Positions 15,481-22,847 of a stretch of DNA of 64,000 nucleotides are shown in pieces. How positions within the stretch are numbered: the first letter of the stretch is position 1; the number at the start of each line of letters is the position of its first letter. Made by a program: the position numbers and the translations under genes. The notes under the pieces are model-generated. The model saw only the letters and a program-made list of their open reading frames with translations. It ran no database searches and was not told the origin of the DNA. The DNA is from a virus, in the IMG/VR virus record IMGVR_UViG_3300043410_001892, positions 119,145-183,144 of that record, one strand, 5' to 3'.

Positions 15481-17543
15481 TATTGACCTCCGTAAGCTAA
15501 TTCTCTTAATTTTTCTTCTTCTTCATTTGTTAGCAATTTTAGGTTTATAAAATTAAATGCTGTTGGATTAGATTTAATTGCAGCTTTACATAACTGGAAA
15601 TTTTTGAAATTATCGTTTATCCATTTTAAGTTATAACCGTCTATTGCTACTGATTGATGCGCGAGTTGTTCGTACTGATCAGCTGTAACATAGCCGGCAT
15701 CTATTGGCAAAGATTCACCATCGGCAACAGGAGTAATATGTTGTAATGAAGCTCCGTTGGCGATTGCTTTTGATGCAATTTTAAATGTTTGAATACCACC
15801 TTTAAAGAAGTTATGATCAATCAATACATCAAGAGTATTAAGACTTCCTCTAGCACCAGCTGCAGACATACATAAGTTAAATGCTTGTTCATCTGTAAAA
15901 CTATATCGATTGATAAATTCGTCTATTAAAAATGGAGCTGTTTTTAATGCAATAATTGCTAATTCGTATAATTCGTCCGGTTTAACAACATCATCGAGTG
16001 ACCAACTAGTTCCACTTGGATCAATTATGTTACCGTCAACTGACGCAGCAGTTTTTAACTGTTCAAAGGTTAGATAGTCATCTACTAAATCACCTCTCAA
16101 GTATTGTACTATATGAGGGTTAGATTCAACTGCTAATCCTAGTAACTTCCCTATATCTTGATGATTTAGTATACCTATATTTTCGATATCTGCAAATGCA
16201 TAGCTAGGATCTGATGAATTTGCTACTATTTTTACACAGATATCTAAATCGATAAATTGAAGATCAAATGAATCGAGATCCCAATTATTTCCAGATTCGA
16301 ATGCAGCTTTAACTAACTCTTTGTAGTGTTTATAATGAGACGGAATATGCTCAAATATATCGTAACGTCGATTGTTATAAACTGCTTCTTTTAGTATTTC
16401 AAAATCATTTCTAACTTTTGCACTTGCAAAATTAAGTAGTTCTGGATATGCTCCAATACGACGTCCAACACGTTGTTTGTAATTTTGGATAGTGTCAGGT
16501 GCATAAATTATCAAATCGTTATTTTGTTCAATTGCGTTTTCCCAAGCGTCATTAGACAGATCAATATCTCCTTCTTCGGTTATTAGTGAACCTATACCGG
16601 GAGATTTATCAAGTGCAACTGATCTAAATCTTTCATTAGCTAACACGTTCTTTGGCGCTCTTAAGAAGTCAATTGGATATTTTTCAATTTGATCGTCAAT
16701 TAGTTTAGGTTTAGTAGCTATGATTTGATTGAGCATATTATTTGGTAAATCAAATACAGAAAAGTCAGTTGCTGGTAACCATGAGTCTTCTCCGATTCCA
16801 TTTACCACTGGACTTAATAATAATGCTAATATATCTGGATAGAATTTGCTACTAGGTTTGCTATTTTTAGGACCTTTTGTTTGATATAACTCATGAGTAT
16901 TTGGATTCCATTCAAATGTTAGCATAGGTTGCGGAGTTGAAGTTCTTAAACTTAACAAGTTATTTTCAGGGAATTGACAAGTACCGCAATGTCCCATAAA
17001 CTTTGATTCTGGGTTGTGTGAATTATAAGGTAAATGCCACCATGTGTTGTTAGTGCTTGGTACTTGCAATACAGGATGGTCGCCTTCTAATATTTCTATT
17101 GGTTTTGCGATTTTTCTTGCAGCTTCATTATCTTTAAATATTTGTTCTTCTGCTTTACCAAATTCTGCTATTACGTTGGTTACATTTGTACCTGGGCGAA
17201 TTGCATTTACTACATCTATTATTCTTTTATTTGTAGCAAATTCAGTAGCAAGCCAATGTGATAGGGAATATTCAACTGATCCTAATGAATCAAATATAGT
17301 TGGGTCATTAAGCCATGCAGGTGGGAGTAAATTTGCTAACGCCTCTTGATTTCTATTTAAACCAGCTTCTAATATACCTAAATACCAAAGTATAGCTTGG
17401 TTTTTTTTCAAATAAGTTGCAGCCCATTGAACTTTCTGATCAATTGCTGCAGCGTCATCAGGAAACGAGGTTTTAAGTTTGTTAACCTTGCTTTGATAAT
17501 TTTCAAATAAATTGATTGATTCGTATAATTCTCTTAATCGCAT
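15480..17543 (-). CDS. 687-aa protein with MGHCG/SLR motif and repeat-like C-terminus
   Basis: Function not recognised. The N-terminus MRLRELYESINLFE, then N, resembles a capsid-targeting peptide with L-x-E cleavage. Around residues 185-240 is KFMGHCGTCQFPENNLLSLR, then PMLTFEW and YQTKGPKNSKPS. This order (HCG..., SLR, TFE, Q-KG-N-KP) resembles a motif seen in PcfJ-like and other large phage proteins, from memory only. The C-terminal half contains short helical units (NDFEILKEAVYNNRRYDIFE; KHYKELVKAAFESGNNWDLD) reminiscent of DUF4116-type repeats. RBS AGGA precedes ATG 17543. A degenerate late octamer (ACTAAATA) lies upstream. It is separated from gp46 by a hairpin, heading its own three-gene operon. 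Confidence 0.72.
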   Translation of the reverse strand: MRLRELYESINLFENYQSKVNKLKTSFPDDAAAIDQKVQWAATYLKKNQAILWYLGILEAGLNRNQEALANLLPPAWLNDPTIFDSLGSVEYSLSHWLATEFATNKRIIDVVNAIRPGTNVTNVIAEFGKAEEQIFKDNEAARKIAKPIEILEGDHPVLQVPSTNNTWWHLPYNSHNPESKFMGHCGTCQFPENNLLSLRTSTPQPMLTFEWNPNTHELYQTKGPKNSKPSSKFYPDILALLLSPVVNGIGEDSWLPATDFSVFDLPNNMLNQIIATKPKLIDDQIEKYPIDFLRAPKNVLANERFRSVALDKSPGIGSLITEEGDIDLSNDAWENAIEQNNDLIIYAPDTIQNYKQRVGRRIGAYPELLNFASAKVRNDFEILKEAVYNNRRYDIFEHIPSHYKHYKELVKAAFESGNNWDLDSFDLQFIDLDICVKIVANSSDPSYAFADIENIGILNHQDIGKLLGLAVESNPHIVQYLRGDLVDDYLTFEQLKTAASVDGNIIDPSGTSWSLDDVVKPDELYELAIIALKTAPFLIDEFINRYSFTDEQAFNLCMSAAGARGSLNTLDVLIDHNFFKGGIQTFKIASKAIANGASLQHITPVADGESLPIDAGYVTADQYEQLAHQSVAIDGYNLKWINDNFKNFQLCKAAIKSNPTAFNFINLKLLTNEEEEKLRELAYGGQ

Positions 17544-17584
17544 TGTTGCGTCCTAAATAATATGTATTTAGTACTTAAGACAAT

Positions 17585-17606
17585 GCCACTTTGGTTAAAA
17601 AGTGGC
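17585..17606. other. Perfect 8-bp stem-loop between gp46 and 687-aa gene
   Basis: GCCACTTT, loop GGTTAA, AAAGTGGC. Neither side has a proper T-run, so it may be an mRNA-end stabiliser for the gp46 transcript rather than an intrinsic terminator. Confidence 0.5.
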
Positions 17607-17613
17607 ACTAATG

Positions 17614-19380
17614 TTATCGTATTTCTAAATCTGTATCGTATGACGTAAAACCGTTTTCTTTTACAACTCTAAGTACATTGTTTACTCTTCCAATTAGTTC
17701 TTCTTTGTGACTAATTAAGAATACATTTTTATGGCGTTCTCGTGCCATACCTTTTAATACACTTAGCGCGTTTTCTATACCATTTGCATCTAATCCATTA
17801 TCGATAAGTTCGTCTACAAACAGCAAGTTTATACCTTGATATAAGCTTTCCCATACATCACGGAATGCCCATGACATACCTAAAATAAGTCTATTACGTT
17901 CTCCACGTGAGAGATTGTCAAAATCTAAATCTTGTCCTAATTGTGTAATTTCTACATTTAGATCATTTTGGAATATAACATTATGCGGTAATCCCATCTT
18001 ATCTAAGTAGTAAGTTAAACGACTGTTTAGATAGGCTAAGTTTTGATCTATAATCTTTTTACGGATAAAACTGTCTTTATTGGTTAGCAATTTAAGCAAA
18101 AACTCTTGATGATCTTTAAGTTTAGTTGCATCGTTTATCTTATCCCAAACAATGTCTTGTAGTGCAGTATTGCGTAATTCGTCAATTTGTTCTTGATATG
18201 GATCAGTTTCAACTGCTTTAATTTCTAGTTGTTGTTCTAATGATTTAAAGTTTGTCTGATGTTTTAATGCTTGTTCAAGGGTGTCATAATATGTTTCTGG
18301 ACGCTTTTCAATTACTGCAAACTTACTTAATTCGTCACAAATCTTAGTGTGATCAGCTGATACTTTATCATAATATTTTTGTGCTTCAAGTAAGTGCTGA
18401 GTTGCATTTTCTAATAATTCCTCATGTTTATGATCATGTAGTTCTTGATCACAAGCATGACATTTTTTATTATCAAGTGATTCAATTTCTTTAACATATT
18501 TGTCACGAGTTTTAATAGCTTGCGATGATGCTGATTCTAAAGTTGCTTTTTCTTTGTTAAGACTTGCCATCGTTGCACGTTGTTCTAAGTATTCTTTTAG
18601 TACAGCGTGATTAGCAATTTCAGCTTCAATATCTACACCTTCCATATCAACAATGGCTCTTGCAAGTTTTTCTAAATCAGTTTCTTGTTGATTATACCAT
18701 GCAGTTTGTCTTAGTAGTAATGTATCAATACTCTGTTGAATCTTTTCATTTGATTTCTTAGCAGCTTCAATATTGGCAGTTTCTTGATAGATGATGTCTT
18801 TAGATTGCCTAATTTGTTCTTTAAGAACTTCAGCTTTTTCACTTAGTAAAGTAATACCTAGTAACTGTTCAATAATCTCACGTTGATCATTGGCACGCAT
18901 TGACAAGAATGGTTCTGTGTATGTGTTCAATGCCACAATGTGCTTAAACATATCGTGACTCATACCAACTAGATGATGCAAATCTTTCTGTGTTTCACGC
19001 ATATCGCCTTGTGCATCATCTGTTAAAACTTGAGATTCTTCGTTGACAAAAAACTTAAGAACAGTAGGTTTACGACCTCGTTCAATACGATAGTTTACGC
19101 CTTCTTTTTCAAATGAAAGTGTAACTAACATGTTCTTGTTATTGATCTTGTTGATTAAATTGTCTTTTTTAATGTTAGTAAGAGCAGTGCCAAACAGCGC
19201 ATAACTAAGTGCGTTGACAATTGTAGTCTTGCCAGTTCCGTTTCGAGAACCGGCATCATCACCGCCTTGATCTAAGTTTTCTCCTAGTACGAGTGTTAGG
19301 TTTTCTTTCTCAAAGTCTACAGCTTGAGTTTGATTGCCAACACTCATAAAGTTTTTTACAGTTAGGGTTTTAATGATCAT
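17614..19380 (-). CDS. 46: Recombination endonuclease subunit gp46 (SbcC/Rad50-like ATPase)
   Basis: A 588-residue SMC-like ATPase. Walker A is at residues 44-52 (GSRNGTGKT), followed by two long coiled-coil arms separated by a zinc-hook CHAC near residue 307, then the signature-like FDNLSRGERNRL, Walker B LLFVDELID (about 516) and the H-loop FLISHKEEL. With gp47 it processes double-strand DNA ends and supports T4 recombination-dependent replication and host DNA breakdown. It begins at ATG 19380, overlapping the gp47 stop by 4 bp. Length is close to T4 gp46 (560). Confidence 0.97.
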   Translation of the reverse strand: MIIKTLTVKNFMSVGNQTQAVDFEKENLTLVLGENLDQGGDDAGSRNGTGKTTIVNALSYALFGTALTNIKKDNLINKINNKNMLVTLSFEKEGVNYRIERGRKPTVLKFFVNEESQVLTDDAQGDMRETQKDLHHLVGMSHDMFKHIVALNTYTEPFLSMRANDQREIIEQLLGITLLSEKAEVLKEQIRQSKDIIYQETANIEAAKKSNEKIQQSIDTLLLRQTAWYNQQETDLEKLARAIVDMEGVDIEAEIANHAVLKEYLEQRATMASLNKEKATLESASSQAIKTRDKYVKEIESLDNKKCHACDQELHDHKHEELLENATQHLLEAQKYYDKVSADHTKICDELSKFAVIEKRPETYYDTLEQALKHQTNFKSLEQQLEIKAVETDPYQEQIDELRNTALQDIVWDKINDATKLKDHQEFLLKLLTNKDSFIRKKIIDQNLAYLNSRLTYYLDKMGLPHNVIFQNDLNVEITQLGQDLDFDNLSRGERNRLILGMSWAFRDVWESLYQGINLLFVDELIDNGLDANGIENALSVLKGMARERHKNVFLISHKEELIGRVNNVLRVVKENGFTSYDTDLEIR

Positions 19381-20387
19381 AGATTGCTATAAATTGATAA
19401 TAATGTGTTTTTGTTATATGATTCTGAGTCAATGTTTATAATTTGATTTGCTACAATTTCGTCTATACTTTCAAAAGATTCAACGTCAACTGTAGTTTCT
19501 AAGTCTAGTTGTTTACGCTCTTCGATTACTTTAAGTTCTCTTAATTGGTAATCACCAATGAACTTTTCTTTAATAAAACTTGCTTCTTCAAAGCTAATAT
19601 CAATGTCTAATGAAACTCTTAAGTGTTGTTTTGGTTTTAAGATTTTATCAGCATCATCAATAAGTTGACTTAATTTAACAGTTCTAAATGTAGGTTGATC
19701 TGGCCAAGTATAGTATTCCGGCTGTCCTCCCCATTCTAAAACCATCATTCCTCTTGCATCATCCCAAGCATCTGCATAGTTATGTGGAAATGCATTTCCA
19801 ATATAGTGCATGTTTTTTTGATGCTGTCTTTTGTGAAAATGTCCACTAAAACCAAGTTCATAGTTATTAAAAGCTTCTAAACTTATATCACCATGGTCGG
19901 GCATTTGCACCATTGCATTCATAAAGAAGTGAGGTAATTCAAAATGTCCAAAGATGTATTTTGCATCTTTTTTGCCTATTTGTTTCCATTCATCGTGTAC
20001 AAGCCACGGGCATAATGTAACATTTCCAATAGTAGTAGGGTGATGAACTACTGTAATTCCTGGAATATATTTGCCAAATTCTACACTATGAATATCACGT
20101 TTATCTTTATAGTATAAGTCATGATTACCTGGGAAAAAGTAAAAAGCATCAAATGCTTGACCTAATTTTTCTAAAGCTCTTAGGCTGTAATCCATGGTAG
20201 TGATGTTTAGATTGTTGCGGGAGTGATGCCAGTCTCCCATAAAAATACCAACATCACAATTTTCTTCTTTAGATTTAGCAATGTACCAATCTACGAATGA
20301 TTCGCAATCTTGATTGTGTACACTGCTATTTGATTTTAATCCAAAATGTATATCTGTAAATACCGCTGCTTTTTTAAATAAATTCAT
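19377..20387 (-). CDS. 47: Recombination endonuclease subunit gp47 (SbcD/Mre11-like)
   Basis: Start set at ATG 20387 (MNLFKKAAVFTDIHFG), which overlaps the upstream stop as ATGA; the frame extends 13 codons further but inside the previous gene. The 336-residue protein has the Mre11 metallophosphatase motifs in order: FTDIHFG (D12, H14), GDWHH (51-55), GNHD (87-90), FGHFE (147-150) and GHFH (182-185). It forms the nuclease partner of gp46, encoded next. Length fits T4 gp47 (339). Confidence 0.97.
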   Translation of the reverse strand: MNLFKKAAVFTDIHFGLKSNSSVHNQDCESFVDWYIAKSKEENCDVGIFMGDWHHSRNNLNITTMDYSLRALEKLGQAFDAFYFFPGNHDLYYKDKRDIHSVEFGKYIPGITVVHHPTTIGNVTLCPWLVHDEWKQIGKKDAKYIFGHFELPHFFMNAMVQMPDHGDISLEAFNNYELGFSGHFHKRQHQKNMHYIGNAFPHNYADAWDDARGMMVLEWGGQPEYYTWPDQPTFRTVKLSQLIDDADKILKPKQHLRVSLDIDISFEEASFIKEKFIGDYQLRELKVIEERKQLDLETTVDVESFESIDEIVANQIINIDSESYNKNTLLSIYSNL

Positions 20388-20626
20388 GTATCTGGGTGTT
20401 CGTCTGAGTTTTGTAATAAGAACCATGATAATGCTTTTTCATCATTAAACACAAGTGATCCATAAATGCCGTATTCGTCTGCGTAACCAATGTTGCATTT
20501 ATATTTGTTTTCAAATAGTTTAACGATAGTTGTAAAATTTAGGTTAGCATGTTCAGGATTTTCTTTTAATAAGTTTTTATAAGCATTATCGACTATTGGG
20601 TGAGTTAAACTAATTTTGTTACTCAT
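20384..20626 (-). CDS. Small protein between gp55 and gp47
   Basis: An 80-residue protein, MSNKISLTHPIVDNAYKNLL at its start, containing NIGYADEYGIYGSLVFNDEK and a helical end. No family recognised, no cysteine cluster or membrane segment. It overlaps the gp55 3' end by 8 bp and gp47's start by 4 bp, so it is translated as part of the gp55-gp47-gp46 operon. Confidence 0.82.
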   Translation of the reverse strand: MSNKISLTHPIVDNAYKNLLKENPEHANLNFTTIVKLFENKYKCNIGYADEYGIYGSLVFNDEKALSWFLLQNSDEHPDT

Positions 20627-21443
20627 AATCTTCTGACCGTCTTAATGAGATTTCATATTCTTCAGAACCAGTACGAGTATAAGAAGGGTTCATACCGTTC
20701 ATTTCTAATATGTCGTCACGTATATTTTGGTTTCGTTTTTCTATGTTTATAACTCTAACAAAAGAGTTAGTTACTGCTGCCGTAAAGTATGCGAACGGAT
20801 TATCTGACTTTGATTCATCGAATTGTAAACCAATTTGAGTTAGTTGTAGAATAGCTTGTCCGCGCATTTCGTCGTTGTATGTATAACCTCTAACATTACC
20901 TCTTGTTGCATAACGTTCACAAAGTGTAATCATCATACGAGCTAAAGTATTGGTAATTTGTCCTGATGTTTTTTCAAAATGTCCAGTTTCTAAGTCACCT
21001 TTCCAATGACTTTTACCTACACATACAAGTTTATCATCAATAAATTTATAGTGTTGGAATGGTGGAAAGTTAACTTTTTCTCGACGATCTGCTTCTGTTT
21101 TAGGATTTTTCTTTCTTACTGAATTAAGCGGAATGTGGTCGTAAGTCATAATTCTAAATACTAAATCAGTTTTTGGTATAGATTTGTAGTTAACTTCACA
21201 GTCTGCTTGTTTAATTTTTTCACCTTCATTTTTTCGTTTAACATAGTCTAAATCTCCTAATCGTTTTGCTTGATTGCGTTTAGCTTCTGCAACAGTTCTA
21301 ATATTGATTTTATCTAATCCTGTTAATATTATATCGTATTGATGAAAAGATGGATCAGTAAAAACGCAATATGAGCTTTTTGATCTATGAATTTCTAATA
21401 ACATGTCCTTATTATTTAGGTAATTTACTTTAGGTGTAATCAT
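20619..21443 (-). CDS. 55: Late-transcription sigma factor gp55
   Basis: Start placed at ATG 21443 (MITPKVNYL) with TGGAGAT upstream; a longer frame from 21515 would read through a sigma-70 promoter and give a false hydrophobic leader. The 274-residue product carries the gp55 core at about 158-247: KTSGQITNTLARMMITLCER, RGYTYNDEMRGQAILQLTQ and FDESKSDNPFAYFTAAVTNS, ending in IEKRNQNIRDDILE. This is the sigma region-2-like part that recognises the late TATAAATA element. T4 gp55 has 185 residues; the extra ~100 residues are N-terminal and of unknown role. Tandem sigma-70 promoters precede it. It heads the gp55-gp47-gp46 operon and explains the NATAAATA promoters elsewhere in the window. Confidence 0.95.
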   Translation of the reverse strand: MITPKVNYLNNKDMLLEIHRSKSSYCVFTDPSFHQYDIILTGLDKINIRTVAEAKRNQAKRLGDLDYVKRKNEGEKIKQADCEVNYKSIPKTDLVFRIMTYDHIPLNSVRKKNPKTEADRREKVNFPPFQHYKFIDDKLVCVGKSHWKGDLETGHFEKTSGQITNTLARMMITLCERYATRGNVRGYTYNDEMRGQAILQLTQIGLQFDESKSDNPFAYFTAAVTNSFVRVINIEKRNQNIRDDILEMNGMNPSYTRTGSEEYEISLRRSEDYE

Positions 21444-21468
21444 TTGTGTATCTCCATTTACACTAATA

Positions 21469-21497
21469 ATTATACAACCAAAAATCAAAATAGTCAA
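21469..21497 (-). promoter_or_regulatory. Sigma-70 promoter P1 for gp55 operon
   Basis: TTGACT (21497-21492), 17-bp spacer, TATAAT (21474-21469) preceded by TG; start would fall about 20 nt before the gp55 ATG at 21443. Confidence 0.82.
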
Positions 21498-21520
21498 GAG
21501 ATTTATACCTTTCATCTAGT

Positions 21521-21549
21521 ATTATACATGATAGTTTGTCATAAATCAA
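21521..21549 (-). promoter_or_regulatory. Sigma-70 promoter P2 for gp55 operon
   Basis: TTGATT (21549-21544), 17-bp spacer, TATAAT (21526-21521) preceded by TG, 52 bp upstream of P1 in tandem. Confidence 0.7.
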
Positions 21550-21587
21550 TTACTTTGGTAAAATTAACTATGTAGTTAATGAGTTCA

Positions 21588-21595
21588 AATAAATA
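21588..21595 (+). promoter_or_regulatory. Late-promoter-like octamer for baseplate operon
   Basis: AATAAATA, 22 bp before the ATG at 21618; head-to-head with the gp55 early promoters. Confidence 0.5.
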
Positions 21596-21617
21596 ATAAA
21601 ATAAAGAGGATATAATT

Positions 21618-22544
21618 ATGTCATTAGCAGGATTAGGCGCAGCAGTTGGTGCAGGTATAGGAGCAGCAGGCAACGCCAGCAATTTTTTAAGTAATTTAAG
21701 GTCAGCAACACTACCTCGAGCTGGAGAAATTGCTGGAGATTTAATGAGTGCCTATGCAGTTTACACTGATAGTACAATTGACGATTGGCGTGTGCGATTA
21801 ACATTGCCAACCTGGCCAAGTTTTAGAGGAAGTCCGGTTTTAAAGCCGTTAAATGATATTGGAGGAATGATATTTCCTTATACTCCGCAGATTACACTTA
21901 ACAATAGTGCAAGTTATTCAAAAGTATCACCAGTTCATTCAAACTTTATATTTCAAGCATATCAACACAGCGATCCTGGTACAATCACTATTGTAGCGCC
22001 AATGAATGTTGAGGATACTGCACAAGGATTATATTGGATAGCTGCATTGCATTACTTTAGATCAATAACTAAAATGTTTTCAGGAGCAGATCCTAAAGCA
22101 GGAAATCCGCCACCTATTGTACAATTAAACGGATACGGAAGTTATGTGTTTAAGAATATGCCAGTTGTTGTAACAAACTTTACCACAACATTAAATGCAG
22201 AATGTGATTATATTCCAGTTGAAACAAAGACAAGTATTGCTGGAATGGTTAATTCTATCGCAGGCGGTATTGGAGGAGTTGCAAGCGGCATAGGCGGAGC
22301 ATTTGGATTATCAAAAGTAACAGACGCAATTACAGATATTACTGATGGTATTGGAGAAGTAGCAACTCTTGCAAATTCATTAGGAGTTGGCGGTAAAATG
22401 AGTGGCGGGATTGCACATGTTCCAACTAAAAGTTCGTTTACTGTAACATTAGTACCTGCTTACAGCAGAACAAGTGCGCGTAAGTTTAGTTTGGATAACT
22501 TTGTTGCAGGTGGTTATCTTAATAATAGTTATGGGTATTTATAA
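21618..22544 (+). CDS. Baseplate tail-tube cap/initiator protein (gp48/gp54-like)
   Basis: A 308-residue protein with a Gly/Ala-rich N-terminus, a central STIDDWRVRLTLPTWPSF region and the characteristic YWIAALHYFRSITKMFSG, GNPPPIVQLNGYGSYVFKNM and VVVTNFTTTLNAECDYIPV stretch seen in T4-like baseplate tube proteins, then a Gly/Ile-rich segment (about 215-265). These proteins cap the baseplate hub and start tail-tube polymerisation. Which of gp48 or gp54 it corresponds to cannot be settled by eye. AGAGGAT precedes ATG 21618. Its stop overlaps the gp53-like start. Confidence 0.75.
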   Translation: MSLAGLGAAVGAGIGAAGNASNFLSNLRSATLPRAGEIAGDLMSAYAVYTDSTIDDWRVRLTLPTWPSFRGSPVLKPLNDIGGMIFPYTPQITLNNSASYSKVSPVHSNFIFQAYQHSDPGTITIVAPMNVEDTAQGLYWIAALHYFRSITKMFSGADPKAGNPPPIVQLNGYGSYVFKNMPVVVTNFTTTLNAECDYIPVETKTSIAGMVNSIAGGIGGVASGIGGAFGLSKVTDAITDITDGIGEVATLANSLGVGGKMSGGIAHVPTKSSFTVTLVPAYSRTSARKFSLDNFVAGGYLNNSYGYL

Positions 22545-22846
22545 TGGCAGCAAAATATAGAAATACAAGTCCGTGGTACAACACACAAATTAAACAAGAT
22601 TATCTTGATGTATTAACCATACGTCCAGTTGCAGCTGAATTAGCTGATTTTTTATATACAATTGAGTTACAATATAAACATCGTCCTGATTTGTTAGCAT
22701 ATGATTTATATGGTGATTCTAGTTTATGGTGGGTATTTACACAACGAAATCTTGACGTGATACAAGATCCTATATTTGATTTTGTACCAGGTACGCAGAT
22801 ATATATCCCCCAGTTGAGCAAGTTAAAAATAGCATTAGGTATATAA
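22544..22846 (+). CDS. 53: Baseplate wedge protein gp53-like
   Basis: A 100-residue protein with the gp53 signature: a YDLYGDSSLWWVFTQRNLDV core followed by DPIFDFVPGTQIYIP, an arrangement that connects wedges in the baseplate. T4 gp53 is about twice as long (196), so this is the compact form found in many T4-related phages. ATG overlaps the preceding stop (TAATG). Order with the hub, spike and gp25 agrees with a baseplate operon. Confidence 0.82.
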   Translation: MAAKYRNTSPWYNTQIKQDYLDVLTIRPVAAELADFLYTIELQYKHRPDLLAYDLYGDSSLWWVFTQRNLDVIQDPIFDFVPGTQIYIPQLSKLKIALGI

Positions 22847-22847
22847 T

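Noticed and set aside
17585-17606. Intrinsic terminator after gp46
   Set aside because: The perfect hairpin lacks a T-run on either strand, so it is listed only as a stem-loop.
21444-21515. N-terminal hydrophobic leader (signal-peptide-like) on gp55 from an ATG at 21515
   Set aside because: It has no ribosome site and covers the P1 -35 and -10 boxes; ATG 21443 has a good ribosome site and fits a cytoplasmic sigma factor.
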